A stretch of DNA of 64,000 nucleotides from assembly GCF_019970065.1 (NCBI RefSeq), contig NZ_JAHXYH010000001.1, positions 1,054,001-1,118,000 on the forward strand, in the 5' to 3' direction. Position numbers and translations under genes: made by a program. Source of the DNA: Chryseobacterium sp. OSA05B. GTDB taxonomy: Bacteria > Bacteroidota > Bacteroidia > Flavobacteriales > Weeksellaceae. The notes beneath the pieces are model-generated. The model had not been told where the DNA came from, did not search any database, and saw nothing but the letters and a program-made list of their open reading frames with translations. Position 1 is the first letter of the stretch, and each line of letters opens with the position of its first letter. Of this stretch, positions 19,110 through 28,352 are shown one piece after another.

Positions 19110-19805
19110 ATGAACACATTAGAATTTGGGACACGATTACTGACCGCACTCATTTTGGGAGCATCCATCGGTTTTGAAAGACAGTGGCATCAGAAAAGCG
19201 CGGGCCTCAGAACCAATACACTGGTATGTCTGGGATCGGCTGCATTTGTTTTATTATCCCTCAGAATCGGAGGTGATGCTACGGGAAGAATAGCTTCCTA
19301 TATTGTGAGTGGCATTGGCTTTCTCGGCGGTGGCGTTATCATGAAGGACGGACTTACCGTACGTGGACTGAATACCGCTGCGACCATCTGGTGCTCTGCA
19401 TCCGTAGGCTCACTGGCGGCTTTGGGATTTGTTACCGAAGCAGGAATCACTGCCGGACTTATTATCTTAACCCATACCATATTACGTCCACTGGGAAAAA
19501 CTTTAGGCTCCCCGACCATTCGCGTCAGCACTTCAGAATACCTGATCACCATTAAATGCAGAACGGAAATTGAAAACCATGCGAGAGTTTTGCTGATGCA
19601 GTCATTCAATTCCACCGATCAGATCTTGCTCAAATCACTTACCAGCGACGATACTGACACACCTGAAAACATTATTATTTCCGCCGAAGTATATTCAGCT
19701 TCGCCACAGGATAATATTATAGAAAAAGCAGTGAGCAGACTCACCCTAGAAGACAAAATCACGCGGGTAAGCTGGGAAATAATCGGCACCGAAAGCGATT
19801 TATAA
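19110..19805 (+). CDS. MgtC/SapB family membrane protein
   Basis: The 231-residue protein has four to five hydrophobic helices in the first 145 residues, with the family motifs GFERQWHQKSAGLRTN and SYIVSGIGFLGGG near the N-terminal half. A cytoplasmic C-terminal domain of about 80 residues follows. The MgtC family is linked to growth at low magnesium and control of membrane ATPase, although many members have other roles. It is first in an apparent operon with the efflux-pump genes: the adaptor starts 64 bp downstream. The leader upstream contains a short ORF and hairpin. Confidence 0.9.
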   Translation: MNTLEFGTRLLTALILGASIGFERQWHQKSAGLRTNTLVCLGSAAFVLLSLRIGGDATGRIASYIVSGIGFLGGGVIMKDGLTVRGLNTAATIWCSASVGSLAALGFVTEAGITAGLIILTHTILRPLGKTLGSPTIRVSTSEYLITIKCRTEIENHARVLLMQSFNSTDQILLKSLTSDDTDTPENIIISAEVYSASPQDNIIEKAVSRLTLEDKITRVSWEIIGTESDL

Positions 19806-19869
19806 ACCTAAAAATCAATGTAAAATGATCCATCTAAACAATGAACAACGACCTCTAAACATAGGCTCT

Positions 19870-20964
19870 ATGAAAATACTGATTTTTTCTTCTGTTCTTG
19901 CCCTTATCATTTCCTGTAGTGGTAAAAAAGAAGAACCTCAACACAAAGAAGCGTTTCACATTCAGGGAAACCGTGTTACCATAACGAACAACGATCCCGT
20001 CTTGAAGAAAATTACGACAGAAACTGTGACTGAGCAAGAGTCCAGCAATAGCATCACCTCAGCAGGAACCATAGAAACCATTCCCAATAATTATGCGGAA
20101 ATAGCGAGTCCGTTTTCGGGAAGGATCATCAGATCCTTTGTCAGTATCGGACAGCACGTCAACGCAGGAAGTCCGGTTTTTGAAATTCTTGCCCCCGGAT
20201 ATTCTTCTGTTCAGAAAGACTATTCCGATGCATTGAATGATGTAAGACTGGCAGAAAAAAATTATAAACGTCAGCAAGATCTTGTTAAGCACGGTGTTGG
20301 TATCCAAAAAGAACTGGAAGGGGCAGAAACAGAGTATAAAAACAAAAAGACATCTCTATCCAATGCTTCATCAACATTGAATGCCTATAACAGCAAGGGT
20401 TCGGGAGGAACCTATATTATCAGAGCCCCGATCAGTGGAGAAATTATTTCCAGTAAAATCGTCACCGGGCAATATTTAAAAGAAGACTCAGAACCGGTGG
20501 TGATTATCGCTGAACTTTCAAAAGTATGGATTAGCGGTGCTGTGAAAGAGAAAGACATCCGTTTTATCAGTCCGGGAGATCCTGTATCGGTGAAAGTCAA
20601 TACCTATCCGGATATGGAAATTACAGGAAAAGTGTATCATATCAGTGAACTGGTAGATGAAGATACCCGAAGTATTAAGGTACTGATTCAATGTGATAAT
20701 CCACAAAAAAAATTAAAGCCCGGAATGTACGCAGCCGTTACCTATTCTGCGGGAACAGAAAAAGCTGTGGTTATTCCTTCCGGTGCTCTGATGCAGCAGG
20801 GAGACCGTCAGTATGTGTGGCTACAATCTGGCAAACAGGAATTTACAAAACGTATCGTTGTTCCCGGTAATACTACTGAGAAAACAGTAAGGATTAATTC
20901 CGGGCTCAAACCGGGAGATATCGTCATGACTCAAGGTGGAATCTACATGCCGGACACGAAATAA
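19870..20964 (+). CDS. RND efflux periplasmic adaptor (CusB/CzcB type), lipoprotein
   Basis: The 364-residue membrane-fusion protein links the inner-membrane pump to the outer-membrane channel. The lipoprotein signal ends at LIISCSGKK. It is followed by a barrel-sandwich (lipoyl-like) domain (YAEIASPFSGRIIRSFVSIG), a helical hairpin at about residues 115-175, the second half of the lipoyl domain (TYIIRAPISGEIIS), and a beta-barrel. ATG 19870 is chosen because it begins the signal peptide directly; the frame also runs upstream to ATG 19825. There is no His-rich N-terminal extension. It lies between the mgtC-like gene and the pump gene. Confidence 0.92.
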   Translation: MKILIFSSVLALIISCSGKKEEPQHKEAFHIQGNRVTITNNDPVLKKITTETVTEQESSNSITSAGTIETIPNNYAEIASPFSGRIIRSFVSIGQHVNAGSPVFEILAPGYSSVQKDYSDALNDVRLAEKNYKRQQDLVKHGVGIQKELEGAETEYKNKKTSLSNASSTLNAYNSKGSGGTYIIRAPISGEIISSKIVTGQYLKEDSEPVVIIAELSKVWISGAVKEKDIRFISPGDPVSVKVNTYPDMEITGKVYHISELVDEDTRSIKVLIQCDNPQKKLKPGMYAAVTYSAGTEKAVVIPSGALMQQGDRQYVWLQSGKQEFTKRIVVPGNTTEKTVRINSGLKPGDIVMTQGGIYMPDTK

Positions 20965-21032
20965 TAACCCTTCAAAAGTCGGAAAACTATCGCATGGCAA
21001 AGAAAACGGTTTCCTGACATTCAATTACTCTT

Positions 21033-24000
21033 ATGAAAAAATTACTCACACTCTCCATACAGAAGAGATGGCTGATGCTTGCCCTTTTCTTACTATTAGG
21101 AATTTTCGGATATTATTCATGGACTCAACTCTCCGTGGAAGCCTATCCGGATATTGCCGACACGACATCACAGGTGGTGACCCAGGTTCCGGGACTGGCT
21201 GCCGAAGAAATAGAACAGCAAATTACCATTCCTTTGGAAAGATCACTAAACGGTCTTCCGGGAATGCACATTATGAGAAGCAAAAGCACCTTCGGATTAT
21301 CTATCATCACGATGGTTTTCGATGACGGTGTAGATGATTACTGGGCAAGACAGCGCATCCAGGAAAGATTATCCGAAGCGGAACTTCCTTACAATGCTCA
21401 ACCCGGGTTGGATCCTTTAACCTCTCCTGTGGGCGAAATTTACCGCTACATCATTGAAGGTAATGGACAAAGCCTGAGAGAACTTACCGATCTGCAGAAT
21501 TTTTTCATTATTCCAAGAATCAAACAGGTGACGGGGATTGCGGATGTGACGAATTTTGGCGGAATCACCACCCAGTTCCAGATCGAATTGAATCCTCAGA
21601 AGCTGGACCAGTATGGATTATCTTTATCTGAAGTCACTGAAACCATTACCAAAAACAACAGCAACGCCGGAGGAAGCATGCTCCCGAGAGGTGACCTGGC
21701 TTATGTCGTACGTGGAATAGGACTCATCAAAGATTTAGATGATCTTGGAAAAATTGTCATTAAAACAGAAAAAGGAGTTCCTGTATTTCTGAATGACGTG
21801 GGAACTTTGAAATACGGCAATCTTGAAAGAAAAGGAATTCTAGGCTATACAGACAGGAACCGTAATTATAATGAAAGTACAGGAGGAATTGTATTGCTGT
21901 TAAAAGGACAAAATCCTTCTGTCGTTTTAAAGGATGTTCATCAGGCTATTGAAGAACTGAACACCCGTACTCTTCCGGCAGGCGTAAAAATTCATGCTTA
22001 TCTGGACCGTACCGATCTCGTGAATACAACACTGACAACAGTTACCCATACTTTAACGGAGGGAATTGTTCTGGTCATTATTATCCTGATTGTATTTCTG
22101 GGAAGCTGGAGAGGAGCATTACTTGTAGCCATCACCATTCCACTGTCGTTACTTATTGCATTTATCCTGATGTATTTTACTCATATTCCGGCTAATCTTT
22201 TGTCATTAGGTGCGATAGATTTCGGGATTATTGTAGACGGATCGATCGTGATGCTGGAAGTGATTCTAAAAAAGAGAGAAGATCATCCGGAACTGGAACT
22301 GGAAGAAAAAACCATCATCCAGAGAGCGACAGAAATTGCAAAACCTATTTTCTTTTCGACTGTCATTATCATCACCGCTTATCTTCCGCTGTTTGCTTTT
22401 GAGCGGGTGGAAAAGAAACTCTTCACTCCTATGGCTTTTACCATCGGATATGCATTGCTGGGAGCATTGGCGGCGGCACTGATCTTAATTCCCGGACTGG
22501 CTTACCTCATCTATAAAAAACCACAGAAGATTTTTCATAACCGATGGCTTGAAAAAATAAGTAGTCTGTATGGTAAAAGAATCGAAAGGATTATTAAAGC
22601 TCCAAAAAAAATGTTGATTCCCGCAGGTATCATATTGTTTTCCGCAGGACTCCTTTCTTTTATGGTGGGTAAAGATTTCCTGCCGGAGCTGGATGAAGGA
22701 TCTATCTGGCTTCAGGTACAGCTTCCACCCGGAATTTCATTAGACAAAGCGAAAGAAATGAGTGATTCTTTACGTACTCAGACCATGAAACATTCCGAAG
22801 TGACTTATGTGATGGTACAGGCCGGAAGGAATGACGACGGAACTGACCCGTGGACCGCTTCCCATTTTGAAGTTTCTGTCGGAATAAAACCTTACAAAGA
22901 ATGGACATCAGGAAAAACCAAAACAGATCTTATCAAAGAACTGGCGGATGATTATAAAAATATGCCGGGATTTTCCGTAGGATTTTCCCAACCTATGATC
23001 GATGGGGTTATGGATAAAATTTCCGGAGCACACAGTGAACTGGTCGTAAAAGTATATGGTGATGAATTTGACGGAACCAGAAAAATTGCCGAACAGATCC
23101 TTGCCACTTTAAAAAAGATTCCGGGTTCTGCTGATCTTGCCATCGATCAGGAACCGCCACTTCCTCAGCTGCAAATCATTGCGGACCGGGATAAAATTGC
23201 ACAGTACGGTCTGAATGTTTCCGATGTAGCCGACCTCATCGAAACTGCTCTGGGTGGAAAAGCGATTTCACAAATATTTATCGGCAATAAAGTCTATGAT
23301 ATTTCGTGCCGGTATGCCGAAGACAGCAGGAATACTCCGGATAAGGTCGGAAATCTTCTGCTGACTTCAGCTTCAGGAGCCAAAATACCACTTTCACAAG
23401 TGGCTGAAATTAAATTAAGCACCGGAGAAAGTACGATCACCAGAGAAATGAATAAAAGACATCTTACGGTAAAACTGAATTTAAGGGATCGCGATTTATC
23501 TTCTTTTCTGAAAGAAGCGCAGGATACCATTGAAAAAGATATCCGCTATGATCATCAGAAATACCAGATCAAATGGGGCGGACAATTTGAAAATAAAAAC
23601 AGAGCCTATTCGCGTCTGGCCTTCATCGTTCCGCTGGCTTTGGCAGTCATGTTTTTATTGCTTTACGGAGCATTCGGAAGTTTCAGACAGGCACTTGTTC
23701 TCATGAGTATTATTCCTCTTGCTTTATTCGGAGGTATGCTCGCATTGAATGTACGCGGGATGACTTTAAATGTTTCTTCGGCGGTTGGTTTTATTGCGCT
23801 GTTTGGAGTGGCGGTACAGAACGGAGTGATCATGGTCTCTCATATCAATACGCTCAGAAAACAGGGATTGAATTTAAAAACCTCAGTGATCAGAGGAGCA
23901 GAAGACCGCTTCAGACCTGTACTGATGACTGCTTCTGTGGCTGTCATAGGATTATTCCCTGCTTCACTGGCCACAGGAATTGGTTCAGATGTGCAGAGAC

Positions 24001-24128
24001 CTTTAGCTACAGTGATCGTGTACGGTCTTATGTTTTCAACGCTCCTTACTTTATTTATCCTGCCGGCTATTTATTATCTCGCAGAATATCGTTTTGACCA
24101 ACCTAAATTAACATCAGATGAAAGCTAA
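21033..24128 (+). CDS. Heavy-metal efflux RND pump (CzcA/CusA family)
   Basis: The 1031-residue inner-membrane proton/metal antiporter has the RND layout: TM1 near residue 10-28, a large periplasmic loop, six helices, a second loop and five helices. The proton-relay signature of heavy-metal RND pumps is intact: Asp396, Asp402 and Glu409 in DFGIIVDGSIVMLE, equal in spacing to Asp402/Asp408/Glu415 of CzcA. This separates it from drug-type AcrB pumps. Metal specificity (Cu/Ag versus Co/Zn/Cd) cannot be read safely. The adaptor gene ends 68 bp upstream and the outer-membrane channel gene overlaps its end by 11 bp. Confidence 0.95.
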   Translation: MKKLLTLSIQKRWLMLALFLLLGIFGYYSWTQLSVEAYPDIADTTSQVVTQVPGLAAEEIEQQITIPLERSLNGLPGMHIMRSKSTFGLSIITMVFDDGVDDYWARQRIQERLSEAELPYNAQPGLDPLTSPVGEIYRYIIEGNGQSLRELTDLQNFFIIPRIKQVTGIADVTNFGGITTQFQIELNPQKLDQYGLSLSEVTETITKNNSNAGGSMLPRGDLAYVVRGIGLIKDLDDLGKIVIKTEKGVPVFLNDVGTLKYGNLERKGILGYTDRNRNYNESTGGIVLLLKGQNPSVVLKDVHQAIEELNTRTLPAGVKIHAYLDRTDLVNTTLTTVTHTLTEGIVLVIIILIVFLGSWRGALLVAITIPLSLLIAFILMYFTHIPANLLSLGAIDFGIIVDGSIVMLEVILKKREDHPELELEEKTIIQRATEIAKPIFFSTVIIITAYLPLFAFERVEKKLFTPMAFTIGYALLGALAAALILIPGLAYLIYKKPQKIFHNRWLEKISSLYGKRIERIIKAPKKMLIPAGIILFSAGLLSFMVGKDFLPELDEGSIWLQVQLPPGISLDKAKEMSDSLRTQTMKHSEVTYVMVQAGRNDDGTDPWTASHFEVSVGIKPYKEWTSGKTKTDLIKELADDYKNMPGFSVGFSQPMIDGVMDKISGAHSELVVKVYGDEFDGTRKIAEQILATLKKIPGSADLAIDQEPPLPQLQIIADRDKIAQYGLNVSDVADLIETALGGKAISQIFIGNKVYDISCRYAEDSRNTPDKVGNLLLTSASGAKIPLSQVAEIKLSTGESTITREMNKRHLTVKLNLRDRDLSSFLKEAQDTIEKDIRYDHQKYQIKWGGQFENKNRAYSRLAFIVPLALAVMFLLLYGAFGSFRQALVLMSIIPLALFGGMLALNVRGMTLNVSSAVGFIALFGVAVQNGVIMVSHINTLRKQGLNLKTSVIRGAEDRFRPVLMTASVAVIGLFPASLATGIGSDVQRPLATVIVYGLMFSTLLTLFILPAIYYLAEYRFDQPKLTSDES

Positions 24129-25377
24129 AATCAATTTAATCATATCAATAAGCCTATTATTTCCAATTGCATTGAAAGCCCAGGAAAAGGAAACTTTAAA
24201 TTTCTCCGATTATCTGAATGAAGTCAGGGAAAAAAATTTAAGCTACGCTGCTCAGAAATACAATGTGAGTATGGCGGAAGCTTCCATCCTGACAGCAGGT
24301 ATATTTCCCGATCCTCAGCTTGAAATGGAAACCTCGGATAACGGAGTTTCAAAAAAGATGGGTTACACGATAGGAACTTCATTAAGCTGGACACTCGAAC
24401 TTGGCAGAAAAAGAAAAGCCAGGATAGAAACGGCAAAAAATCAGGCTGAATATACCAAACTTCTGCTTCAGGATTTTTTGAGAAATCTTGTGGCCGACGC
24501 TTCTCTCGGATATATTGAAGCTTTAAAGACAAAAGCTCTCGTAGACGTTCAGAAAGATTCTTATCTCAGTATGCAGCAGCTAGCCCAATCCGACAGTATT
24601 CGGTACAAACTGGGCGCTATTTCCCAAGTCACCTCCAAGCAAAGCAAACTGGAAGCTTCTTCTTTACTGAATGATCTATATATGGCAGAAAGTATCAGCA
24701 GACAGGCTTTTTCCACACTTTCCGTATTTTTAGGAACAGGTTTGGCAGAAAAGAATATCAGCGGAGATTTCAAAGCTTTTAGCAGAGATTTCAATCCTGA
24801 TGATCTGGTTACTGAAGCGTTCAGTAACAGAACAGACCTACAGGCCTCAAAACAAAATATAAATACGGCCACCAGTTTGGTTAAACTTGAAAAAGCGAAC
24901 CGTGTCATCGATTTAGGATTAAGTGTAGGCGCAGAGCATAACACATGGGCTACGAATGAAATTGCTCCCTCACCTGCTGTGAATGCGGTAAAACTGGGAG
25001 CAGGTATTCCATTAAAATTTTCGAACCACAGAAATGCGGATCTGAAGATCGCTGAGATGGGACGAATGCAGGCAGAAACAGAATATAAACAGATTGAAAA
25101 CAGCGTCCGAACGGAAGTAACACAGGCTTATCAGCAGTATGTGGCAACACAAAAGCAGCTGAAACAGTTTGATAACGGAATGCTTTCAGAGGCGAAAAAC
25201 ATTCTGGATGGCATCAGCTACAGTTATCAGAGGGGTGAAAGTTCTATATTGGAAGTTTTGAATGCACAGAGAACGTATAATGATGTCAGACAGCGTTATA
25301 TTGAAACGTTAGCTGAAAATGCGGTAGCACTTGTAGAACTGGAACGGAAGACAGGAATTTGGGATATTAATTTTTGA
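24118..25377 (+). CDS. TolC-family outer-membrane channel protein
   Basis: The 419-residue protein has a cleavable signal peptide (ISISLLFPIALKAQ) and two outer-membrane efflux protein repeats made of long amphipathic helices (about 40-200 and 225-410). It is the outer-membrane exit duct of the RND pump. Its ATG lies inside the pump gene (11-bp overlap), showing translational coupling and a dedicated role with that pump. No lipobox is present, unlike enterobacterial CusC. The operon ends at an imperfect hairpin around 25551-25589. Confidence 0.93.
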   Translation: MKAKINLIISISLLFPIALKAQEKETLNFSDYLNEVREKNLSYAAQKYNVSMAEASILTAGIFPDPQLEMETSDNGVSKKMGYTIGTSLSWTLELGRKRKARIETAKNQAEYTKLLLQDFLRNLVADASLGYIEALKTKALVDVQKDSYLSMQQLAQSDSIRYKLGAISQVTSKQSKLEASSLLNDLYMAESISRQAFSTLSVFLGTGLAEKNISGDFKAFSRDFNPDDLVTEAFSNRTDLQASKQNINTATSLVKLEKANRVIDLGLSVGAEHNTWATNEIAPSPAVNAVKLGAGIPLKFSNHRNADLKIAEMGRMQAETEYKQIENSVRTEVTQAYQQYVATQKQLKQFDNGMLSEAKNILDGISYSYQRGESSILEVLNAQRTYNDVRQRYIETLAENAVALVELERKTGIWDINF

Positions 25378-25420
25378 GGTTAATGATTGGGCGTCTTTGG
25401 TTATTAATATTCTTTTTTTA

Positions 25421-25452
25421 ACCACAGATTTCTCAGAGGGACACAGATGATT
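25421..25452. repeat. CACAGAT-type dispersed repeat
   Basis: The text ACCACAGATTTCTCAGAGGG is followed by ACACAGATGATTATGG. Similar CACAGAT-rich segments occur near 8420, 15594 and 34080, and inverted at 57862-57921, always between genes. Confidence 0.45.
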
Positions 25453-25550
25453 ATGGATATTTGTGTAGAAAAAATTTAAGTTAAAAGGGGACTTTGAGAG
25501 CCTCAGCCCCCAGAAATATTTGTCCTCAAAAATTATAGTCGTAACGAAGT

Positions 25551-25589
25551 AAGTAAAGAGTCTGTTTTTTAAACGGGCTCTTTTACTTT
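25551..25589. terminator. Imperfect convergent terminator
   Basis: AAGTAAAGAG pairs with CTCTTTTACTT (one bulge), with T and A runs on each side. It overlaps the last codons of the minus-strand DUF1801 gene and closes the efflux operon. Confidence 0.6.
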
Positions 25590-26038
25590 TTAAGCTGGCT
25601 TTCGTAAATACTGATCCAGTCTTTCACCGTCATCTTTTTACTGACCTCAGCGATAAGCTCAAAAGGAATATCCTCTGGCTTTTTGAAGCGGACACATGAT
25701 TTTCCCATATCCAGTTTTCGTTTGGAATGTTTAGGGTATTCAGCCACAAACCAGTCCAGCAGCTCAGGATTGGCGTACATTCCCATATGATAGAAAGCAA
25801 TGAAATTCTTTTGCGAAGCCAATCCCATAAAAGGCAGCGCCGAACCCGGTGTACAATGATAGCCTGCAGGATATGTTTCAAGAGGAACATTCCATCCTAT
25901 CATTCCGGAACTGACCCCTTCCTGAAAGCCTTTCGGCAGATTATCATTCACGGTATCAAATAATTTCTTGAATGCTTCCTGTCTTTCTTCAGGAATTTTT
26001 GAGATATAATCGGCTACGGAGTCAGCTGAAATTTGCAT
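25583..26038 (-). CDS. DUF1801 domain-containing protein
   Basis: The 151-residue cytoplasmic protein carries the DUF1801 (YdhG-like) pattern: SADSVADYISKIPEERQEAFKKLF at the N-terminus, GMIGWNVP, then NFIAFYHMGMYANPELL and DMGKSCVRFKKPEDIPFELI near the end. The family has a small alpha/beta fold and no agreed function. It stands alone, convergent with the efflux operon. The start ATG at 26038 fits the family's usual N-terminus. Confidence 0.85.
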   Translation of the reverse strand: MQISADSVADYISKIPEERQEAFKKLFDTVNDNLPKGFQEGVSSGMIGWNVPLETYPAGYHCTPGSALPFMGLASQKNFIAFYHMGMYANPELLDWFVAEYPKHSKRKLDMGKSCVRFKKPEDIPFELIAEVSKKMTVKDWISIYESQLKK

Positions 26039-26112
26039 ATTTGGTCAGGTTTTATAATCTCCCAAAATAACAAAATTTATCAATATCCTGATTGAAAATT
26101 AAATCAAAAAAA

Positions 26113-26138
26113 GCGACAGTACATGAATGCACTGTCGC
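26113..26138 (-). terminator. Terminator of the FN3 T9SS cargo gene
   Basis: GCGACAGT and ACTGTCGC form a perfect 8-bp stem, extended inside by CAT/ATG. On the minus strand it is followed by TTTTTTTGATTT. Confidence 0.85.
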
Positions 26139-26163
26139 CCAACTTTATTGACATTAAAAAAAA

Positions 26164-27951
26164 TTATTTTTTGATTGCCTTCACCGTAGACCGTGAACCA
26201 TCTTTGAAATAGATCGTTACAAAATACAATCCTGTGTTCAGTGTACTCAGGTCAAGCTCTTTCACAGCACCGGTAAATGTTTTCACGGTTCTGCCTGAAG
26301 TATCTCCTACTGTTACAGATTTCACTTCTCTGGTATCTGAAATGTACAGAATATCTTTGAATGGATTAGGATGAACAGATGCTTTCTTTACACCGTCTTT
26401 CACTTCTGAAGTGCTTAGCTGAGCACTTTCAACCTTAAAGTTGTCAACATAAAAATTATAATCTGGATCATCATTTACAGTTCCGTCGCTTCCATAAAAA
26501 GCAAATACGGTATTAGCACTGTTGTATCCCGTTAAGGTATAAGAATATGGTGTTGACGTATTGGTAGGTGCATTGTTTGCATTCCATGTTTCCAGAACTG
26601 TCCATGTAGATCCGCCATCATTCGATACCAGGAACTGAATCAAATCGTCAGATCCCATCGGTGAAGAATTGGTACTAAGATAAGCCGCAACTCCATAATC
26701 GAATTTAACTTTATAGGAACCTGCAGAAAGATTAAATGGCAGTGTTTTCAGCCAGCCTATTCTGTTGGTAGAATACAGATTGATCGTTGCTGATCCGCCT
26801 GATCCCGTTCCTAAGAATCCACCTGATGCCCAAAGGCTGGTTGTCCCTGTAGGACCTGTGGCAGGAGTACCTCCGGAAAGATTACTGGTCCAGCATGTTC
26901 CCGGGAAGGTGCTGAAGTCATTCGTATAGGATGGAACCACAGTACCGCATAAAGTAGTAAATGTTCCTGATTGAGACCATACGCTCTGAGCCGTTGCTGT
27001 GCTACAATTGGTTCTTACCCAATAATAGTAAACCGTACTTGATGATAAGGAAGGAATGGTAAAGGAAGTTCCTGTAACTCCAGGATGATTCGGCACTGTT
27101 GCAGCGGTAGGAGGCGTATTGGTTGTACTGTAGTATACATCATAGCTTACTGCCTGAACGGTGGCCGGTACCGTCCATGAAACCTGAGCTGAACCTGAAG
27201 TAAGTGTACCTACAGGCTGAAGTGTTGGAGCTACACAATCTGTATAGGCATCCGCTGAAAAAGCAAAAACATTGGCGATTCCTGTACCACTGACTTTAGT
27301 CACCGTAACACTTTGAATAGGTTTGGTCTGATTGGCGGCATCAAGTGTCAACATGGACTGATACAGTCTTGGATTTGTAGAATTCGGTTCTAAAACATTA
27401 TTTGCTCTGTTGATTCGTCCGATGCCACGAATGGCATAGTTTGATCCGTCATACCAGTCAGAGATCGCTACTCCCGAAAACGTCTGAGTGGTGTTATCCG
27501 TAAAGTTAACCGTTACATTCACTGTACACGGTCCGCTTCCTCCGGTAGCCAGCATATATACTTTAAAGGCAGGAATAGGTGTGGTAAATGATAATGTTCC
27601 GCTGGCAGCATTGGTAGAAATTTTAAGAGAATTATTCCCATAAAGATCTCCCAGTTTGAAGCTCAATCCAGGTGTAGAAGCCACTGCAGAATTAACGATC
27701 CCGTTTACAGGAAGTCCGTAGGTGAGTGCCGTACTTGTAGAGGTAAGTTTAAAATCCCTTGCCACAAAAGCAAAAGACACACCATCAACGTCTTCTGTGG
27801 TGCTTGATAAGGCAGAACCCACATCATTGGCAATGACATCTGCCGTGTATCCGGACTGGACTGGCATGGTCTGATAATTTTGGGCATTCATAGCGGGTGC
27901 CGCAAAAAGAGTCACAAGAGAAATGACTCTCAATGGTAAAAGTGTTTTCAT
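26164..27951 (-). CDS. Secreted T9SS cargo protein with fibronectin type III domain
   Basis: The 595-residue secreted protein has a signal peptide (TLFAAPAMNAQ) and an N-terminal beta-rich region of about 220 residues. A fibronectin type III domain follows (CVAPTLQPVGTLTSGSAQVSW to TFTTLC). Next is a jelly-roll-like domain (YTNDFSTFPGTCWTSNLSGG to NFYVDNFKVE). It ends in a type A T9SS sorting domain of about 75 residues (SVHPNPFKDILYIS to FKDGSRSTVKAIKK). The sorting domain directs export through the type IX machinery and attachment or release at the cell surface. No catalytic motif was seen. It has its own terminator; no exact TAnnTTTG box was found upstream. Confidence 0.88.
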   Translation of the reverse strand: MKTLLPLRVISLVTLFAAPAMNAQNYQTMPVQSGYTADVIANDVGSALSSTTEDVDGVSFAFVARDFKLTSTSTALTYGLPVNGIVNSAVASTPGLSFKLGDLYGNNSLKISTNAASGTLSFTTPIPAFKVYMLATGGSGPCTVNVTVNFTDNTTQTFSGVAISDWYDGSNYAIRGIGRINRANNVLEPNSTNPRLYQSMLTLDAANQTKPIQSVTVTKVSGTGIANVFAFSADAYTDCVAPTLQPVGTLTSGSAQVSWTVPATVQAVSYDVYYSTTNTPPTAATVPNHPGVTGTSFTIPSLSSSTVYYYWVRTNCSTATAQSVWSQSGTFTTLCGTVVPSYTNDFSTFPGTCWTSNLSGGTPATGPTGTTSLWASGGFLGTGSGGSATINLYSTNRIGWLKTLPFNLSAGSYKVKFDYGVAAYLSTNSSPMGSDDLIQFLVSNDGGSTWTVLETWNANNAPTNTSTPYSYTLTGYNSANTVFAFYGSDGTVNDDPDYNFYVDNFKVESAQLSTSEVKDGVKKASVHPNPFKDILYISDTREVKSVTVGDTSGRTVKTFTGAVKELDLSTLNTGLYFVTIYFKDGSRSTVKAIKK

Positions 27952-28324
27952 AATTATTTTTATTATTGGCGAAATTTAATAAAAAATACAATACAAAATT
28001 GATATTTTTATTAAATAATCAAATAAATGTTAATAATATTAAGATATCGATATTTTAACATATATGGAAAAATTATTCTGCGACCAAATATTTTATTCAC
28101 ATTTTAATATGCTATTTTAACAATTTCGAGCATTTTTACCTATAATTAATCTCCACCAGTTCTATTTTTAACAAACTGAAGACCAGCATCAAGCATCAAT
28201 AAAAAGGATTACGTTTGCAATTAAAAGAACGGGCAAGAATCAATTTTAAGGTATTGATTTCCAAAAGCATTCAAAAGCATTCAAAATGGACAACAGGTTA
28301 TTTTATTATTGAGAAATTAAATCC
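27952..28324. other. AT-rich divergent spacer
   Basis: About 370 bp between the divergent T9SS cargo and aminotransferase genes. It is very AT-rich. The one structured feature is a 10-bp direct repeat at 28261-28286 (CAAAAGCATT, twice complete and once partial). No ORF or hairpin was recognised. Confidence 0.45.
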
Positions 28325-28332
28325 TATTTTTG
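28325..28332 (+). promoter_or_regulatory. -7 element of the aminotransferase gene
   Basis: An exact TATTTTTG box lies 20 nt before the ATG at 28353. The nearest upstream TTG is too close (13 bp) for the usual -33 spacing. Confidence 0.5.
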
Positions 28333-28352
28333 CCATACAAATTTTTTGAACA

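Noticed and set aside
19825..19869. Upstream ATG of the efflux adaptor as the true start
   Set aside because: It would place 15 polar residues before the lipoprotein signal peptide, which begins cleanly at ATG 19870.
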